From positions 1 to 56,395 of the forward strand of contig JAEFAM010000007.1 in the NCBI GenBank assembly GCA_016287565.1: 56,395 nucleotides of DNA. Direction: 5' to 3'. A model generated the notes under the pieces. It searched no databases. It had not been told where the DNA came from and saw nothing but the letters and a program-made list of their open reading frames with translations. Shown in pieces: positions 9,121-16,360 of the stretch. A program made the position numbers and the translations under genes. Position 1 is the stretch's first letter; the number at the start of each line of letters is the position of its first letter. Origin of the DNA: Clostridia bacterium (GTDB taxonomy: Bacteria; Bacillota; Clostridia; UBA1212; UBA1255).

Positions 9121-9480
9121 AATATCACTCCGCGCAGCGGAATATCACTCGCCGTCAGTGCGAATATCACTGCGCGTCATACGCGCAATATCACTCGTGC
9201 CTCAGCACGAATCTCACTCGCCGCCAGGCGAATATCACTGCGCTCCGTCGCTCAACATCACTCGTGTGCCAGGCGAATATCACTCCGCGCACCGGAATAT
9301 CACTCGCCGTCAGGCGAATATCACTGCGCGTCATACGCGCAATATCACTCGTGCCTCAGCACGAATCTCACTCGCCGCCAGGCGAATATCACTCCGCGCA
9401 GCGGAATATCACTCGCCGTCAGGCGAAGATCACTGCGCTCCGTCGCTCAACATCACTCGTGTGCCAGGCGAATATCACCC
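9119..9480 (+). repeat. Hairpin array with AATATCACT linker (array 2)
   Basis: About sixteen short stem-loops, for example CCGC-GCA-GCGG, CGCC-GTCA-GGCG, GCGCGT-CAT-ACGCGC and CGTGC-CTCA-GCACG, alternate with AATATCACT, with occasional AATCTCACT, AACATCACT or AAGATCACT. A run of consecutive hairpins is partly duplicated in order, which suggests block amplification. The array ends about 50 bases upstream of the recA -35 box. Reading frames through it are repeat artefacts. Confidence 0.92.
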
Positions 9481-9501
9481 CCCCTTCTTGACTCTCGCCA
9501 G

Positions 9502-9517
9502 TATTTCCCGGGAAATA
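9502..9517. promoter_or_regulatory. 16-bp palindrome upstream of recA
   Basis: TATTTCCCGGGAAATA is a perfect palindrome ending 13 bases before the recA -35 box. The identical 16-mer occurs once more in the window, at 14945-14960 ahead of comEA. It does not match the Bacillus LexA site (GAAC-N4-GTTC). An operator role is inferred from position and recurrence. Confidence 0.5.
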
Positions 9518-9530
9518 TGCCATCTTTCAC

Positions 9531-9559
9531 TTGACGCGGGTCACGGGGCATTGTAAAAT
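9531..9559 (+). promoter_or_regulatory. recA promoter
   Basis: TTGACG (9531-9536) and TAAAAT (9554-9559) are spaced by 17 bases; the -35 again lies within TTTCACTTG. The leader contains a direct repeat of GTCCCGCAGGG capable of small TCCC/GGGA hairpins before the AGGAGG ribosome site. Confidence 0.8.
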
Positions 9560-9622
9560 TTTCGTGAAAGATTAAAACGGTCCCGCAGGGGGACAGTCCC
9601 GCAGGGAACAGGAGGTTAGAAT

Positions 9623-10768
9623 ATGGCTGATAACGGTTTGGATGAGAAGAAGATCGCGGAGAAGAAAAAAGCGCTGGAAAACGCCATGGCGCAGATAGAT
9701 AAGCAGTTCGGAAAAGGCGCCGTCATGAAACTGGGCGACAACGTTCATATGAACGTGGAGACCATTTCCACGGGATCGCTGGGGCTTGATATTGCCCTGG
9801 GCGTCGGAGGGCTTCCGAGAGGCAGGATAGTGGAGATATTCGGGCCTGAATCGTCCGGCAAGACCACGCTGGCGTTGCACGTGATTGCCGAAGCACAGAA
9901 GAACGGAGGAGACGCGGCGTTTATTGACGCGGAGCACGCGCTGGATCCGGTGTACGCCAGGAATCTGGGCGTTGACATCGACAACCTTATCGTATCGCAG
10001 CCGGACACGGGCGAGCAGGCGCTGGAAATTGCCGAAGCGCTGGTGAGAAGCGGCGCCATCGACGTGATCGTCATCGACTCCGTTGCCGCACTGGTGCCCA
10101 AGGCCGAGATCGACGGTGAGATGGGCGATTCACACGTGGGACTGCAGGCGAGACTGATGTCCCAGGCGCTCAGGAAATTGTCCGGAATAATCAACAAATC
10201 CAAGACGATCGCCATTTTCATCAACCAGCTGAGAGAGAAAGTTGGAATTATGTTTGGCAATCCCGAGGTCACCACGGGCGGTCGCGCGCTGAAATTCTAC
10301 TCTTCGGTGAGGCTTGACATCAGAAGGATCGAGGCCATCAAGGCGGACGGAATGGTCGTGGGAAACAGGACCCGCGTGAAGGTCGTTAAGAATAAAGTGG
10401 CGCCTCCGTTCAGGGAGACCGAGTTCGACATCATATACGGCGAAGGCATCTCCAGAGCCGGATCCGTGCTGGATATTGCCACGGAAAACGACATAGTGGT
10501 CAAGAGCGGTTCCTGGTTTGCGTACAAGGGCGCCAGGATCGGCCAGGGCCGCGAAAACGCCAAGCAGTATCTCAAGGACAATCCCGCCGTTATGGACGAG
10601 ATCGAGCAACAGATCCGCGACATGGTCAGCGAGAAAAACAAGAAAGCCACCGTGTTCAACGCTTCCGAAGCGGTGCCTTCGGCAGAGGCGCTGGCGTCTT
10701 CTCTCGCGACTCCCGCGGACGACGGAAGCACGCCTCCTCCGCCGGTACCTCCGGTGGCCAGAAAATGA
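9623..10768 (+). CDS. recA: Recombinase RecA
   Basis: RecA forms filaments on single-stranded DNA, drives homologous pairing and triggers LexA self-cleavage in organisms with an SOS response. The 381-residue protein has the Walker A GPESSGKT (74-81), the Walker B region [12 protein letters not shown], the L1/L2 DNA-binding loops around [20 protein letters not shown] and [31 protein letters not shown], and a C-terminal domain ending in a Ser/Pro-rich tail. The start at ATG 9623 follows AGGAGG. recX is immediately downstream, so activity and its inhibitor are probably co-expressed. No canonical LexA box was seen in the promoter. Confidence 0.98.
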   Translation: MADNGLDEKKIAEKKKALENAMAQIDKQFGKGAVMKLGDNVHMNVETISTGSLGLDIALGVGGLPRGRIVEIFGPESSGKTTLALHVIAEAQKNGGDAAFIDAEHALDPVYARNLGVDIDNLIVSQPDTGEQALEIAEALVRSGAIDVIVIDSVAALVPKAEIDGEMGDSHVGLQARLMSQALRKLSGIINKSKTIAIFINQLREKVGIMFGNPEVTTGGRALKFYSSVRLDIRRIEAIKADGMVVGNRTRVKVVKNKVAPPFRETEFDIIYGEGISRAGSVLDIATENDIVVKSGSWFAYKGARIGQGRENAKQYLKDNPAVMDEIEQQIRDMVSEKNKKATVFNASEAVPSAEALASSLATPADDGSTPPPPVPPVARK

Positions 10769-10808
10769 GGCCCGGCGCCGGATCCAGGCGATTAAGTAAG
10801 CAGATAAT

Positions 10809-11495
10809 ATGACGGATATAATAATCGGTTCGGCAGCGAGCGGCGAGCCCGGCGATGCTTCATATACCGTTGATTTCAAGTTCTCGGGGAGCCTGAGTTT
10901 CCGCACTGAAGAAGTGTGGGAATTCGGGCTTTACGAAGAGGGCAGGGAAGTCGACGTGGAGGAACTTCTTACGAAGGTCCTGGAGCGGAGAATGAGGGAG
11001 TGCGCGCTGCCTTATTGCGTCTATTCGAGACGGACCGAGAAGCAGATCCGGTCAAGGATAGAGGAGCAGTTTTGCGAGAAGAAGGGCTACGGCGGAGCCT
11101 GGGCGGAATGCGTCGAGGCTGCGGCGGACAACGTATTGGAGTTTCTTAAAAGCGAAGGCTACGCGGGAGACGAGGCCTATTGCGACTCATATTTCAGGAG
11201 CCGCTTTGACAAGGACGTTTCTTCCAACCAGATCGTGTACGAGCTGGTACGGCGGGGGATCCCGGCGGAGCTGGCGGAAGCGGCCGCGTCAAGGAGTAGC
11301 AGAGACGACGAAGAGTCTTGCCGGAGGGCGCTGGAGAAGAAGCTGCGGGTGCGTTTCGGAGACGGGAAGCGCAGGAGCGTTTCTGACGTTAAGGAAAAGG
11401 CTGCGCTCGTACGGTTTTTGATATCGAGAGGTTTCGACACCGGCCTGGCGGCGCGCACGGTGGAGAAGTACGCTGCGTCGCCGGACGAGGACTAA
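10809..11495 (+). CDS. recX: Regulatory protein RecX
   Basis: RecX binds RecA filaments and limits their activity. The 228-residue product has the triple-helix repeat character of the family: R-T-E-K-Q-I-R-S-R-I, then FLKSEGYAGDEAYCDSYF and, later, IVYELVRRGIPAELAE and FLISRGFDTGLA. These match the family pattern of 'L...gy.dD..fa..y...r' followed by 'i...L..kGi'. It lies 40 bases after recA and 28 bases before rimO in one probable operon. The ribosome site is weak, which may keep RecX below RecA levels. Confidence 0.9.
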   Translation: MTDIIIGSAASGEPGDASYTVDFKFSGSLSFRTEEVWEFGLYEEGREVDVEELLTKVLERRMRECALPYCVYSRRTEKQIRSRIEEQFCEKKGYGGAWAECVEAAADNVLEFLKSEGYAGDEAYCDSYFRSRFDKDVSSNQIVYELVRRGIPAELAEAAASRSSRDDEESCRRALEKKLRVRFGDGKRRSVSDVKEKAALVRFLISRGFDTGLAARTVEKYAASPDED

Positions 11496-11523
11496 ACAGA
11501 CAGAAAAGCAGGTTTGCAGGCAG

Positions 11524-12921
11524 ATGAAAGAAGCAGAAAACAAAGCAGCAATCAAAGTGGGGATCGTGTCACTGGGATGCGCGAAAAATCTGGTTGACTC
11601 GGAACTGATGCTGGGGCGGCTGGCGCAGGAAGGATTCTCCATCGTCAACGACGAGCAGGAGGCGGATATCATCATCGTAAACACCTGCGCCTTCATCGAG
11701 GAGGCCAGGGAAGAGGCGATCAATACCATTCTGGAGATGGCCGAATACAAGAAGCAGAACTGCAGGGCACTGGTGGTAGCCGGATGCCTTGCCCAGCGCT
11801 ACCCGGAAGAGATAAAAAAAGAATTGCCGGAAGTCGATGCCATCGTGGGCATCAACAGCGTGGAAGAGATAGCGGAAATTGCCCGGAAGGTGGCGGCGGA
11901 TAACAGCGAAAGGCCGGAAGTCGCATTGTCGGAAAACTATTCGGCGGACTACATAAACGGGCCCAGGATATTGTCCACGCCGGAGGGCAGCGCGTACCTG
12001 AAGATCGCCGAGGGATGCGACAACCGCTGTTCTTTCTGCGCTATTCCGTACATCCGCGGAAGGCTCAGGTCCAGGCGGATCGAAGACGTGGTGGCGGAGG
12101 CGGAAAATCTTGCCGCGGAAGGCGTGAAGGAGCTTGATCTGATCGCCCAGGACTCCACCAGATACGGGCTGGATCTGTACGGGAAGAAGTCGCTCCCGGA
12201 GCTGCTCCGGAGGCTGGAAGCGGTCGACGGCATCGAGCTGATCAGGATACTTTACCTGTACCCGGACGAGATCGACGAAGAGCTGATCGACGTGCTTGCC
12301 CGGTCGAAAAAGATCGCCAGATATATTGACCTGCCGCTTCAGCATATAAGCGACAGGCTGCTTAAAAAGATGAACCGCCGGGGCACCGCCTCAGATATAA
12401 AAGCCGTGATCGCGCGGCTCAGGGAGACAATTCCGGAATGCATTTTCCGCACCTCGTTCATAGTGGGATTCCCCGGGGAGACGGATGAGGATTTCCAGGA
12501 ATTGATGCAATTCGTGTCGGACAACTCCTTCGACCGTGTGGGCGTTTTCAAGTATTCGCCTGAGGAAGGCACTCCCGCGGCCCGGATGAAGGATCAGCTC
12601 GGCGAAGAGGTCAAGCAGGAGCGGTACGACGCGTTGTATTCGCTGGCCCAGAAGATATCGCTCCGGCAGGGCAGAAAGCGGGTTGGAAAGACCGTAAGGG
12701 TATTGACGGAAGGCGTCAGCGACGACGGCATTTTCTATTTCGGACGGTCCTACGCCGAGGCGCCGGATTCGGACGGAAAGATCTATTTCACGTCGGAAAA
12801 GGAGCTTGAACCGGGAGATATGGTGAACGTTAAGCTGCTTATCGCGGAGGAGTACGATCTCACGGGAACGGCCGTGGAGGACTCGGCGGAAAACGCGTCG
12901 GAAGACGGAGCGGAAGACTGA
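11524..12921 (+). CDS. rimO: Ribosomal protein uS12 methylthiotransferase RimO
   Basis: This radical-SAM methylthiotransferase modifies an aspartate of ribosomal protein S12 using two iron-sulfur clusters. The 465-residue protein shows the N-terminal domain motif VSLGCAKNLVDSE (first cluster ligand Cys19), the radical-SAM triad Cys165-x3-Cys169-x2-Cys172 in EGCDNRCSFCAIPYIRG, and a C-terminal TRAM-like domain. The 'SLGCAKNLVDSE' form distinguishes RimO from MiaB. The acidic Ala/Glu/Asp tail after residue ~450 is not part of the usual domain. It sits between recX and pgsA, a common Bacillota neighbourhood. Confidence 0.95.
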   Translation: MKEAENKAAIKVGIVSLGCAKNLVDSELMLGRLAQEGFSIVNDEQEADIIIVNTCAFIEEAREEAINTILEMAEYKKQNCRALVVAGCLAQRYPEEIKKELPEVDAIVGINSVEEIAEIARKVAADNSERPEVALSENYSADYINGPRILSTPEGSAYLKIAEGCDNRCSFCAIPYIRGRLRSRRIEDVVAEAENLAAEGVKELDLIAQDSTRYGLDLYGKKSLPELLRRLEAVDGIELIRILYLYPDEIDEELIDVLARSKKIARYIDLPLQHISDRLLKKMNRRGTASDIKAVIARLRETIPECIFRTSFIVGFPGETDEDFQELMQFVSDNSFDRVGVFKYSPEEGTPAARMKDQLGEEVKQERYDALYSLAQKISLRQGRKRVGKTVRVLTEGVSDDGIFYFGRSYAEAPDSDGKIYFTSEKELEPGDMVNVKLLIAEEYDLTGTAVEDSAENASEDGAED

Positions 12922-12948
12922 GGAGCCCTGGCAGAAGACGGAGAATAA

Positions 12949-12976
12949 TTGACATTTTCGCCTCCGTGTGTATAAT
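12949..12976 (+). promoter_or_regulatory. pgsA promoter
   Basis: TTGACA (12949-12954) and TATAAT (12971-12976) are a consensus pair with 16-base spacing. The -10 ends 31 bases before the TTG start of pgsA, so the leader is very short. Confidence 0.8.
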
Positions 12977-13007
12977 TTTTCCCAGTTGGTTCGGAGGAGG
13001 GATACGA

Positions 13008-13604
13008 TTGAATTTACCGAATAAACTGACTGTTTCGAGGATGATCCTCGTTTTCGTATTTGCGATCTTCGCGTTTCCGCTGTCGCTGTTTCCCGGATGC
13101 GGCTGGGTGGCGCTGGCGGTATACGTCATAGCTTCCGCGACCGACGCGCTCGACGGACATCTGGCACGCAAGAATCACCAGGTCACCGACTTCGGAAAGT
13201 TCCTGGATCCTTTGGCCGACAAGCTGCTGGTCAATACCGCGCTGATCTCCCTTATCATTTTCACCCAGGTCTGCTACCACGGCTGGGCCGCGCAGATCGT
13301 GCTCTGGGCAACGCTGATCAACCTGGCCAGAGAGTTTGCCGTTTCCGGCATCAGGATGCTGGCGGCGGGCACCGGAAAAGTGATCGCGGCGGGCAAGATC
13401 GGCAAGCTGAAGATGATCGCCCAGACCGTTGCCCTGGTGGTGCTGCTCACAGGCAGAGCGGCCTTCGAGAGCGGCCTTGGCGTCTTCTCGGACGTATGCA
13501 TGATAGCGGGCATCGTTTTCCTGGGCATCTCCACGGTGCTGGCGCTGTGGTCCGGGTTCGAGTACATATACGGCAACAGGGAACTGCTTAAAAATATGAA
13601 GTGA
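13008..13604 (+). CDS. pgsA: CDP-diacylglycerol-glycerol-3-phosphate 3-phosphatidyltransferase
   Basis: The enzyme makes phosphatidylglycerol phosphate, the committed step to phosphatidylglycerol, at the cytoplasmic membrane. I choose the TTG start at 13008 because GGAGGAGGG lies just before it and the protein then begins with the family's NLPNKLTVSRM. This gives 198 residues; a longer frame from 12966 would start inside the -10 box. The CDP-alcohol phosphotransferase signature D-x2-D-G-x2-A-R-x8-G-x3-D-x3-D is intact from DALDGHLAR to FLDPLADK, with about four to five membrane segments around it. Confidence 0.95.
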   Translation: MNLPNKLTVSRMILVFVFAIFAFPLSLFPGCGWVALAVYVIASATDALDGHLARKNHQVTDFGKFLDPLADKLLVNTALISLIIFTQVCYHGWAAQIVLWATLINLAREFAVSGIRMLAAGTGKVIAAGKIGKLKMIAQTVALVVLLTGRAAFESGLGVFSDVCMIAGIVFLGISTVLALWSGFEYIYGNRELLKNMK

Positions 13605-13618
13605 TCCCGCAGAATATC

Positions 13619-13645
13619 CGCCGAGGTTCCGGAGCGGAACCGGCG
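13619..13645. other. Intergenic hairpin between pgsA and acpP
   Basis: GGTTCCG and CGGAACC pair around a GAG loop, flanked by partly pairing CGCCG and CGGCG. There is no T-run, so termination is uncertain; it may separate pgsA from acpP expression. Confidence 0.4.
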
Positions 13646-13704
13646 AAGGACCGCCGCTGATCCGTGAACTTCCAGAACAGATCCGCGGTATATCCGCGCA
13701 ACTA

Positions 13705-13734
13705 TTGCGTTTTTCATATCATTTGTGGTATATT
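13705..13734 (+). promoter_or_regulatory. Probable acpP promoter
   Basis: TTGCGT (13705-13710) and TATATT (13729-13734) are 18 bases apart in a locally AT-rich stretch. The ribosome site AGAAAGGAAG follows before the acpP start. Confidence 0.6.
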
Positions 13735-13798
13735 ATCCTTATCGGGCGGCGGATATCGCCCCCGGGGCTATGGTTTTCTTACAGAAAGGAAGAAAAGA

Positions 13799-14026
13799 AT
13801 GTTCGAAAGAGTAAAAAAAATAATTGTGAATCAGCTTGATGTTGACGAGAGTCAGGTTACTCTTGATTCTTCTTTTGTCGACGACCTTGGAGCGGATTCT
13901 CTGGATATCGTTGAACTGATCATGGCTTTGGAACAGGAATTCGACATTGAGATCCCCGACGAGGACGCGGAGAAGATCGCTACCGTGAACGACGCGGTGC
14001 AGTACGTGACGAATAATATCAAATAA
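13799..14026 (+). CDS. acpP: Acyl carrier protein
   Basis: The 75-residue acidic protein carries acyl chains on a phosphopantetheine arm in fatty acid synthesis. The attachment motif is [13 protein letters not shown] with the serine of DSL. The start at 13799 is chosen because a strong AGAAAGGAAG site precedes it and the protein then has the usual length; the frame is open further upstream. It is followed after 7 bases by rnc, the conserved acpP-rnc pair of many Bacillota. No fabF, plsX or fabD is adjacent. Confidence 0.97.
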   Translation: MFERVKKIIVNQLDVDESQVTLDSSFVDDLGADSLDIVELIMALEQEFDIEIPDEDAEKIATVNDAVQYVTNNIK

Positions 14027-14033
14027 CAGAGAA

Positions 14034-14741
14034 ATGACCGGTTTTAAGCGCGTCGAAGAACTGATCGGCTACGGCTTTTCCGATGAGAAACTGCTGAAGA
14101 AAGCGTTTACTCACACGTCGTATGCCAACGAACACAGCGCTGACGGACACAGGGACAGCAACCAGATGCTGGAATTTCTCGGAGATTCGGTGCTCGGGCT
14201 TGTAGTGAGCACGTATCTGTATGAGAACTTTCCGGCTATGACCGAAGGGATGCTGTCCCGTTTTCGTTCCCGGATAGTATGCGAAGAAACGCTGGGAGAA
14301 GTCGCCAGGGAATTCGACCTGGGCGGCTTTATTTTGTTCGGTCACGGCGAAGCTTCCGGCGGCGGCAGCGGCAAGGTCTCGGTGCTGGCGGACTGCGTGG
14401 AGGCGCTGATCGCGGCGGTGTACCTGGATTCGGATTTCGCCACCGTGAGCCGTATCGTGCTGGACAATTTCGGCTTCAGACAGAGGATCGAGCTGGCGGC
14501 CGGCGACTATTCGAAAGGGGACAACAAATCCGAACTTCAGGAGTATTACAGGGATCCTTCAGTCTCGATCTCTTATGAGATAATCAGCCGCTCGGGCCCG
14601 GACCACGATCCGGTGTTCGAGGCGGAGATCAGGGTGGAGGAGCAGGGTCAATTGCTTTTCAAAGAGAGGGGCGTCGGCCGCAGCAAGAAGGCCGCGGAGC
14701 AGGCGGCAGCGGGCAAGGTTTTAGAGCTGCTGCGCAACTAA
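14034..14741 (+). CDS. rnc: Ribonuclease III
   Basis: RNase III cleaves double-stranded RNA during rRNA processing and mRNA turnover. The 235-residue protein has the signature HTSYANEH followed by NQMLEFLGDSVLGLVVS, containing the conserved acidic residues, the second acidic site DCVEALIAAVYLDSDF, and a C-terminal dsRNA-binding domain (NKSELQEYYRD to KKAAEQAAAGKVLELL). It begins 7 bases after acpP. The next downstream gene would often be smc; here a phased TTCGAC array and comEA follow. Confidence 0.97.
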   Translation: MTGFKRVEELIGYGFSDEKLLKKAFTHTSYANEHSADGHRDSNQMLEFLGDSVLGLVVSTYLYENFPAMTEGMLSRFRSRIVCEETLGEVAREFDLGGFILFGHGEASGGGSGKVSVLADCVEALIAAVYLDSDFATVSRIVLDNFGFRQRIELAAGDYSKGDNKSELQEYYRDPSVSISYEIISRSGPDHDPVFEAEIRVEEQGQLLFKERGVGRSKKAAEQAAAGKVLELLRN

Positions 14742-14750
14742 TTTTTTTAG

Positions 14751-14910
14751 GACGCTTTTCGACGTTTTTCGACATCCTTCGACAAATTTTGACACGTTTC
14801 GACGAACTTCGACATCCTTCGACAAATTTCGACACGTTTCGACGAACTTCGACATCCTGCGACAGATTTCGACACGTTTCGACGAATTTCGACGTTCTTC
14901 GACGTTTTCG
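14751..14910. repeat. 10-bp-phased TTCGAC array (Spo0A-box-like)
   Basis: Sixteen units begin with GAC at 14751, 14761 and every 10 bases to 14901; nearly all read TTCGAC. Seven are exact TTCGACA, the reverse complement of the Spo0A box TGTCGAA. A 40-base super-period (ATCC, AAAT, ACGT, GAAC after the core) is repeated about three times. All motifs face the same side of the helix. It occupies nearly the whole gap between rnc and comEA. A three-unit remnant occurs at 19517-19541. Confidence 0.93.
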
Positions 14911-14944
14911 AAAATTTACGAATTATTACAAGATATTTCCCGGC

Positions 14945-14960
14945 TATTTCCCGGGAAATA
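14945..14960. promoter_or_regulatory. 16-bp palindrome upstream of comEA
   Basis: This is TATTTCCCGGGAAATA, identical to the palindrome at 9502-9517 before recA. An extra half-site TATTTCCCGG lies 11 bases upstream (14934-14943). It sits 56 bases before the comEA start. A shared regulator of recA and comEA is an inference. Confidence 0.5.
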
Positions 14961-15015
14961 TTTGCGTTAAAGGCCGCTTTCCTGTACCATCCACGGGAGA
15001 GGGGAGGCGAGCATT

Positions 15016-15744
15016 ATGCGTTTCAGGATTTTCGGAAGGATCGTACGTGTGCCCAAAGCCGCGCTGATGGCCATAGGCGCGATATTGATCTTAGCGGTGA
15101 TACTAATAGTCAATTTCACGGAACCGGGCAGCAAAGCGCCTGAGCTCGTCAGGAACGCCGAAGCGACCGGCGAAGACCTTGCTGCCATCGGCCTGACGCC
15201 CGAACCCGAGAACCCAAATTCCGCCACGGACAACGCCTCCGGAGAACTCTCTGACGCCGCCACTCCCGCGCCCACCGCGGACACCAGAATGGCGGTCCAT
15301 ATCACCGGCGCCGTTGTCAACGAAGGCGTCTGCCGCCTGGAGCCCGGAGCCATAATCCTTGACGCCGTAGAGCTGTGCGGCGGCCTTCTGCCCGACGCAG
15401 ACACTTACTCAATAAACCTGGCAATGAAGGTCAACGACGGCATGCGCATCCATATCCCTTTCACCTACAGCGAAAACAAGACCTGGCTCCTGGACGTAGG
15501 CTACGCCAGCCCCCAGACCGACAACGGCAGCGGCCCCTCCCAGTCCACCGTCCAGCTGGTCAACATCAACACCGCCTCCGTCAACGAGCTCATGACCCTC
15601 AACGGCATCGGCGAGAGCACCGCCCGCGATATCATCTCCTACCGCGAAGAGCACGGCAAATTCCAGTCAATCGAGGACATCATGAACGTGCCCGGCATCA
15701 AAGACGCCAAGTTCAATAAGATCAAGAAATATATTACTGTATGA
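15016..15744 (+). CDS. comEA: ComEA-like membrane-anchored DNA-binding protein
   Basis: ComEA is the surface DNA receptor of natural competence. The 242-residue protein has one N-terminal membrane segment (about 14-34), an acidic linker, an SLBB-type domain (VHITGAVVNEGVCRLEPGAIILDAVELCGG) and two C-terminal helix-hairpin-helix motifs starting VNINTASVNELMTLNGIGESTARDIISYREEHGKF. The order SLBB-HhH is the Bacillota ComEA arrangement. comEB/comEC are not adjacent. An AT-rich island with opposite gene orientation begins right after the stop codon. A GGGAGGCGAG ribosome site precedes the ATG. Confidence 0.9.
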   Translation: MRFRIFGRIVRVPKAALMAIGAILILAVILIVNFTEPGSKAPELVRNAEATGEDLAAIGLTPEPENPNSATDNASGELSDAATPAPTADTRMAVHITGAVVNEGVCRLEPGAIILDAVELCGGLLPDADTYSINLAMKVNDGMRIHIPFTYSENKTWLLDVGYASPQTDNGSGPSQSTVQLVNINTASVNELMTLNGIGESTARDIISYREEHGKFQSIEDIMNVPGIKDAKFNKIKKYITV

Positions 15745-15844
15745 TTAGCTAAGGGGGAAAGACACAGCTATTTTGGATTGCTTCTATTGTGCCTCTTTCA
15801 ATACGCACTCATAACATGATTTCTCGTTTTGGCTTGGAGTAGTG

Positions 15845-16360
15845 TTAGAGATCTTTCTTACGTTTCATGCATGTTTTTCCCTTATGTTTCCTCTTAGAGC
15901 CCTTTGTGTTCTGCTGACTATTTTGAAGTGCCTGTTGTTCGCTAGTGCAATTTTCTTCCAGAATCGCTTTTTCGATTGCGTCGATAACCATCACATCTGC
16001 AGGAAGCCAATTAACCTGACGTAAATTATTTAACGGAAGCCATTTTGCAGCCTCATGTTCCAGCAAAGTTAAATGCCCTTCAGTCAGGCTACACCAGAAG
16101 CAATCCATGGACAAATGAAACGCAGGATAGTCGTATTCCACTGTGACAAGATATTTATCAACCGATATAGTAGCTGCCAATTCTTCGTGAATTTCCCTAA
16201 CCAAGGCTTCTTCAGGCGTTTCGCCGTTTTCCGTCTTTCCTCCCGGAAATTCCCACCAGTCCTTATATTCTCCATATCCTCGCTGCGTAGCAAAGACAAG
16301 CGGTTCTCCGTCTTTGTCAACCGAGCGTATAATGGCTGCTACGACCTTGATTGATTTCAT
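15845..16360 (-). CDS. NUDIX hydrolase, (deoxy)nucleoside triphosphate pyrophosphohydrolase type
   Basis: The 171-residue protein has a complete Nudix box, G41-x5-E47-x7-R55-E56-x-x-E59-E60, within GGKTENGETPEEALVREIHEEL. It resembles MutT-like enzymes that hydrolyse oxidised or unusual nucleotides to the monophosphate. The start overlaps the stop of the helicase gene by four bases (ATGA) and has GGAGGAAG just upstream, so the two are translationally coupled. The last ~40 residues are a Gln/Lys-rich tail ending in KRKHKGK...KRKK, probably nucleic-acid binding or disordered. Base composition is more AT-rich than the surroundings, as for the helicase. Confidence 0.9.
   Translation of the reverse strand: MKSIKVVAAIIRSVDKDGEPLVFATQRGYGEYKDWWEFPGGKTENGETPEEALVREIHEELAATISVDKYLVTVEYDYPAFHLSMDCFWCSLTEGHLTLLEHEAAKWLPLNNLRQVNWLPADVMVIDAIEKAILEENCTSEQQALQNSQQNTKGSKRKHKGKTCMKRKKDL

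Noticed and set aside
8392-9480. CRISPR array
   Set aside because: There are no unique spacers of constant length between identical repeats; the variable parts are self-complementary, and no cas gene is present.
9481-9622. LexA box at recA
   Set aside because: No GAAC-N4-GTTC or close variant was found; the palindrome present has a different sequence.
12966-13007. Upstream extension of pgsA
   Set aside because: It would start before the -10 box, and the TTG at 13008 has a strong ribosome site and the conserved N-terminus.
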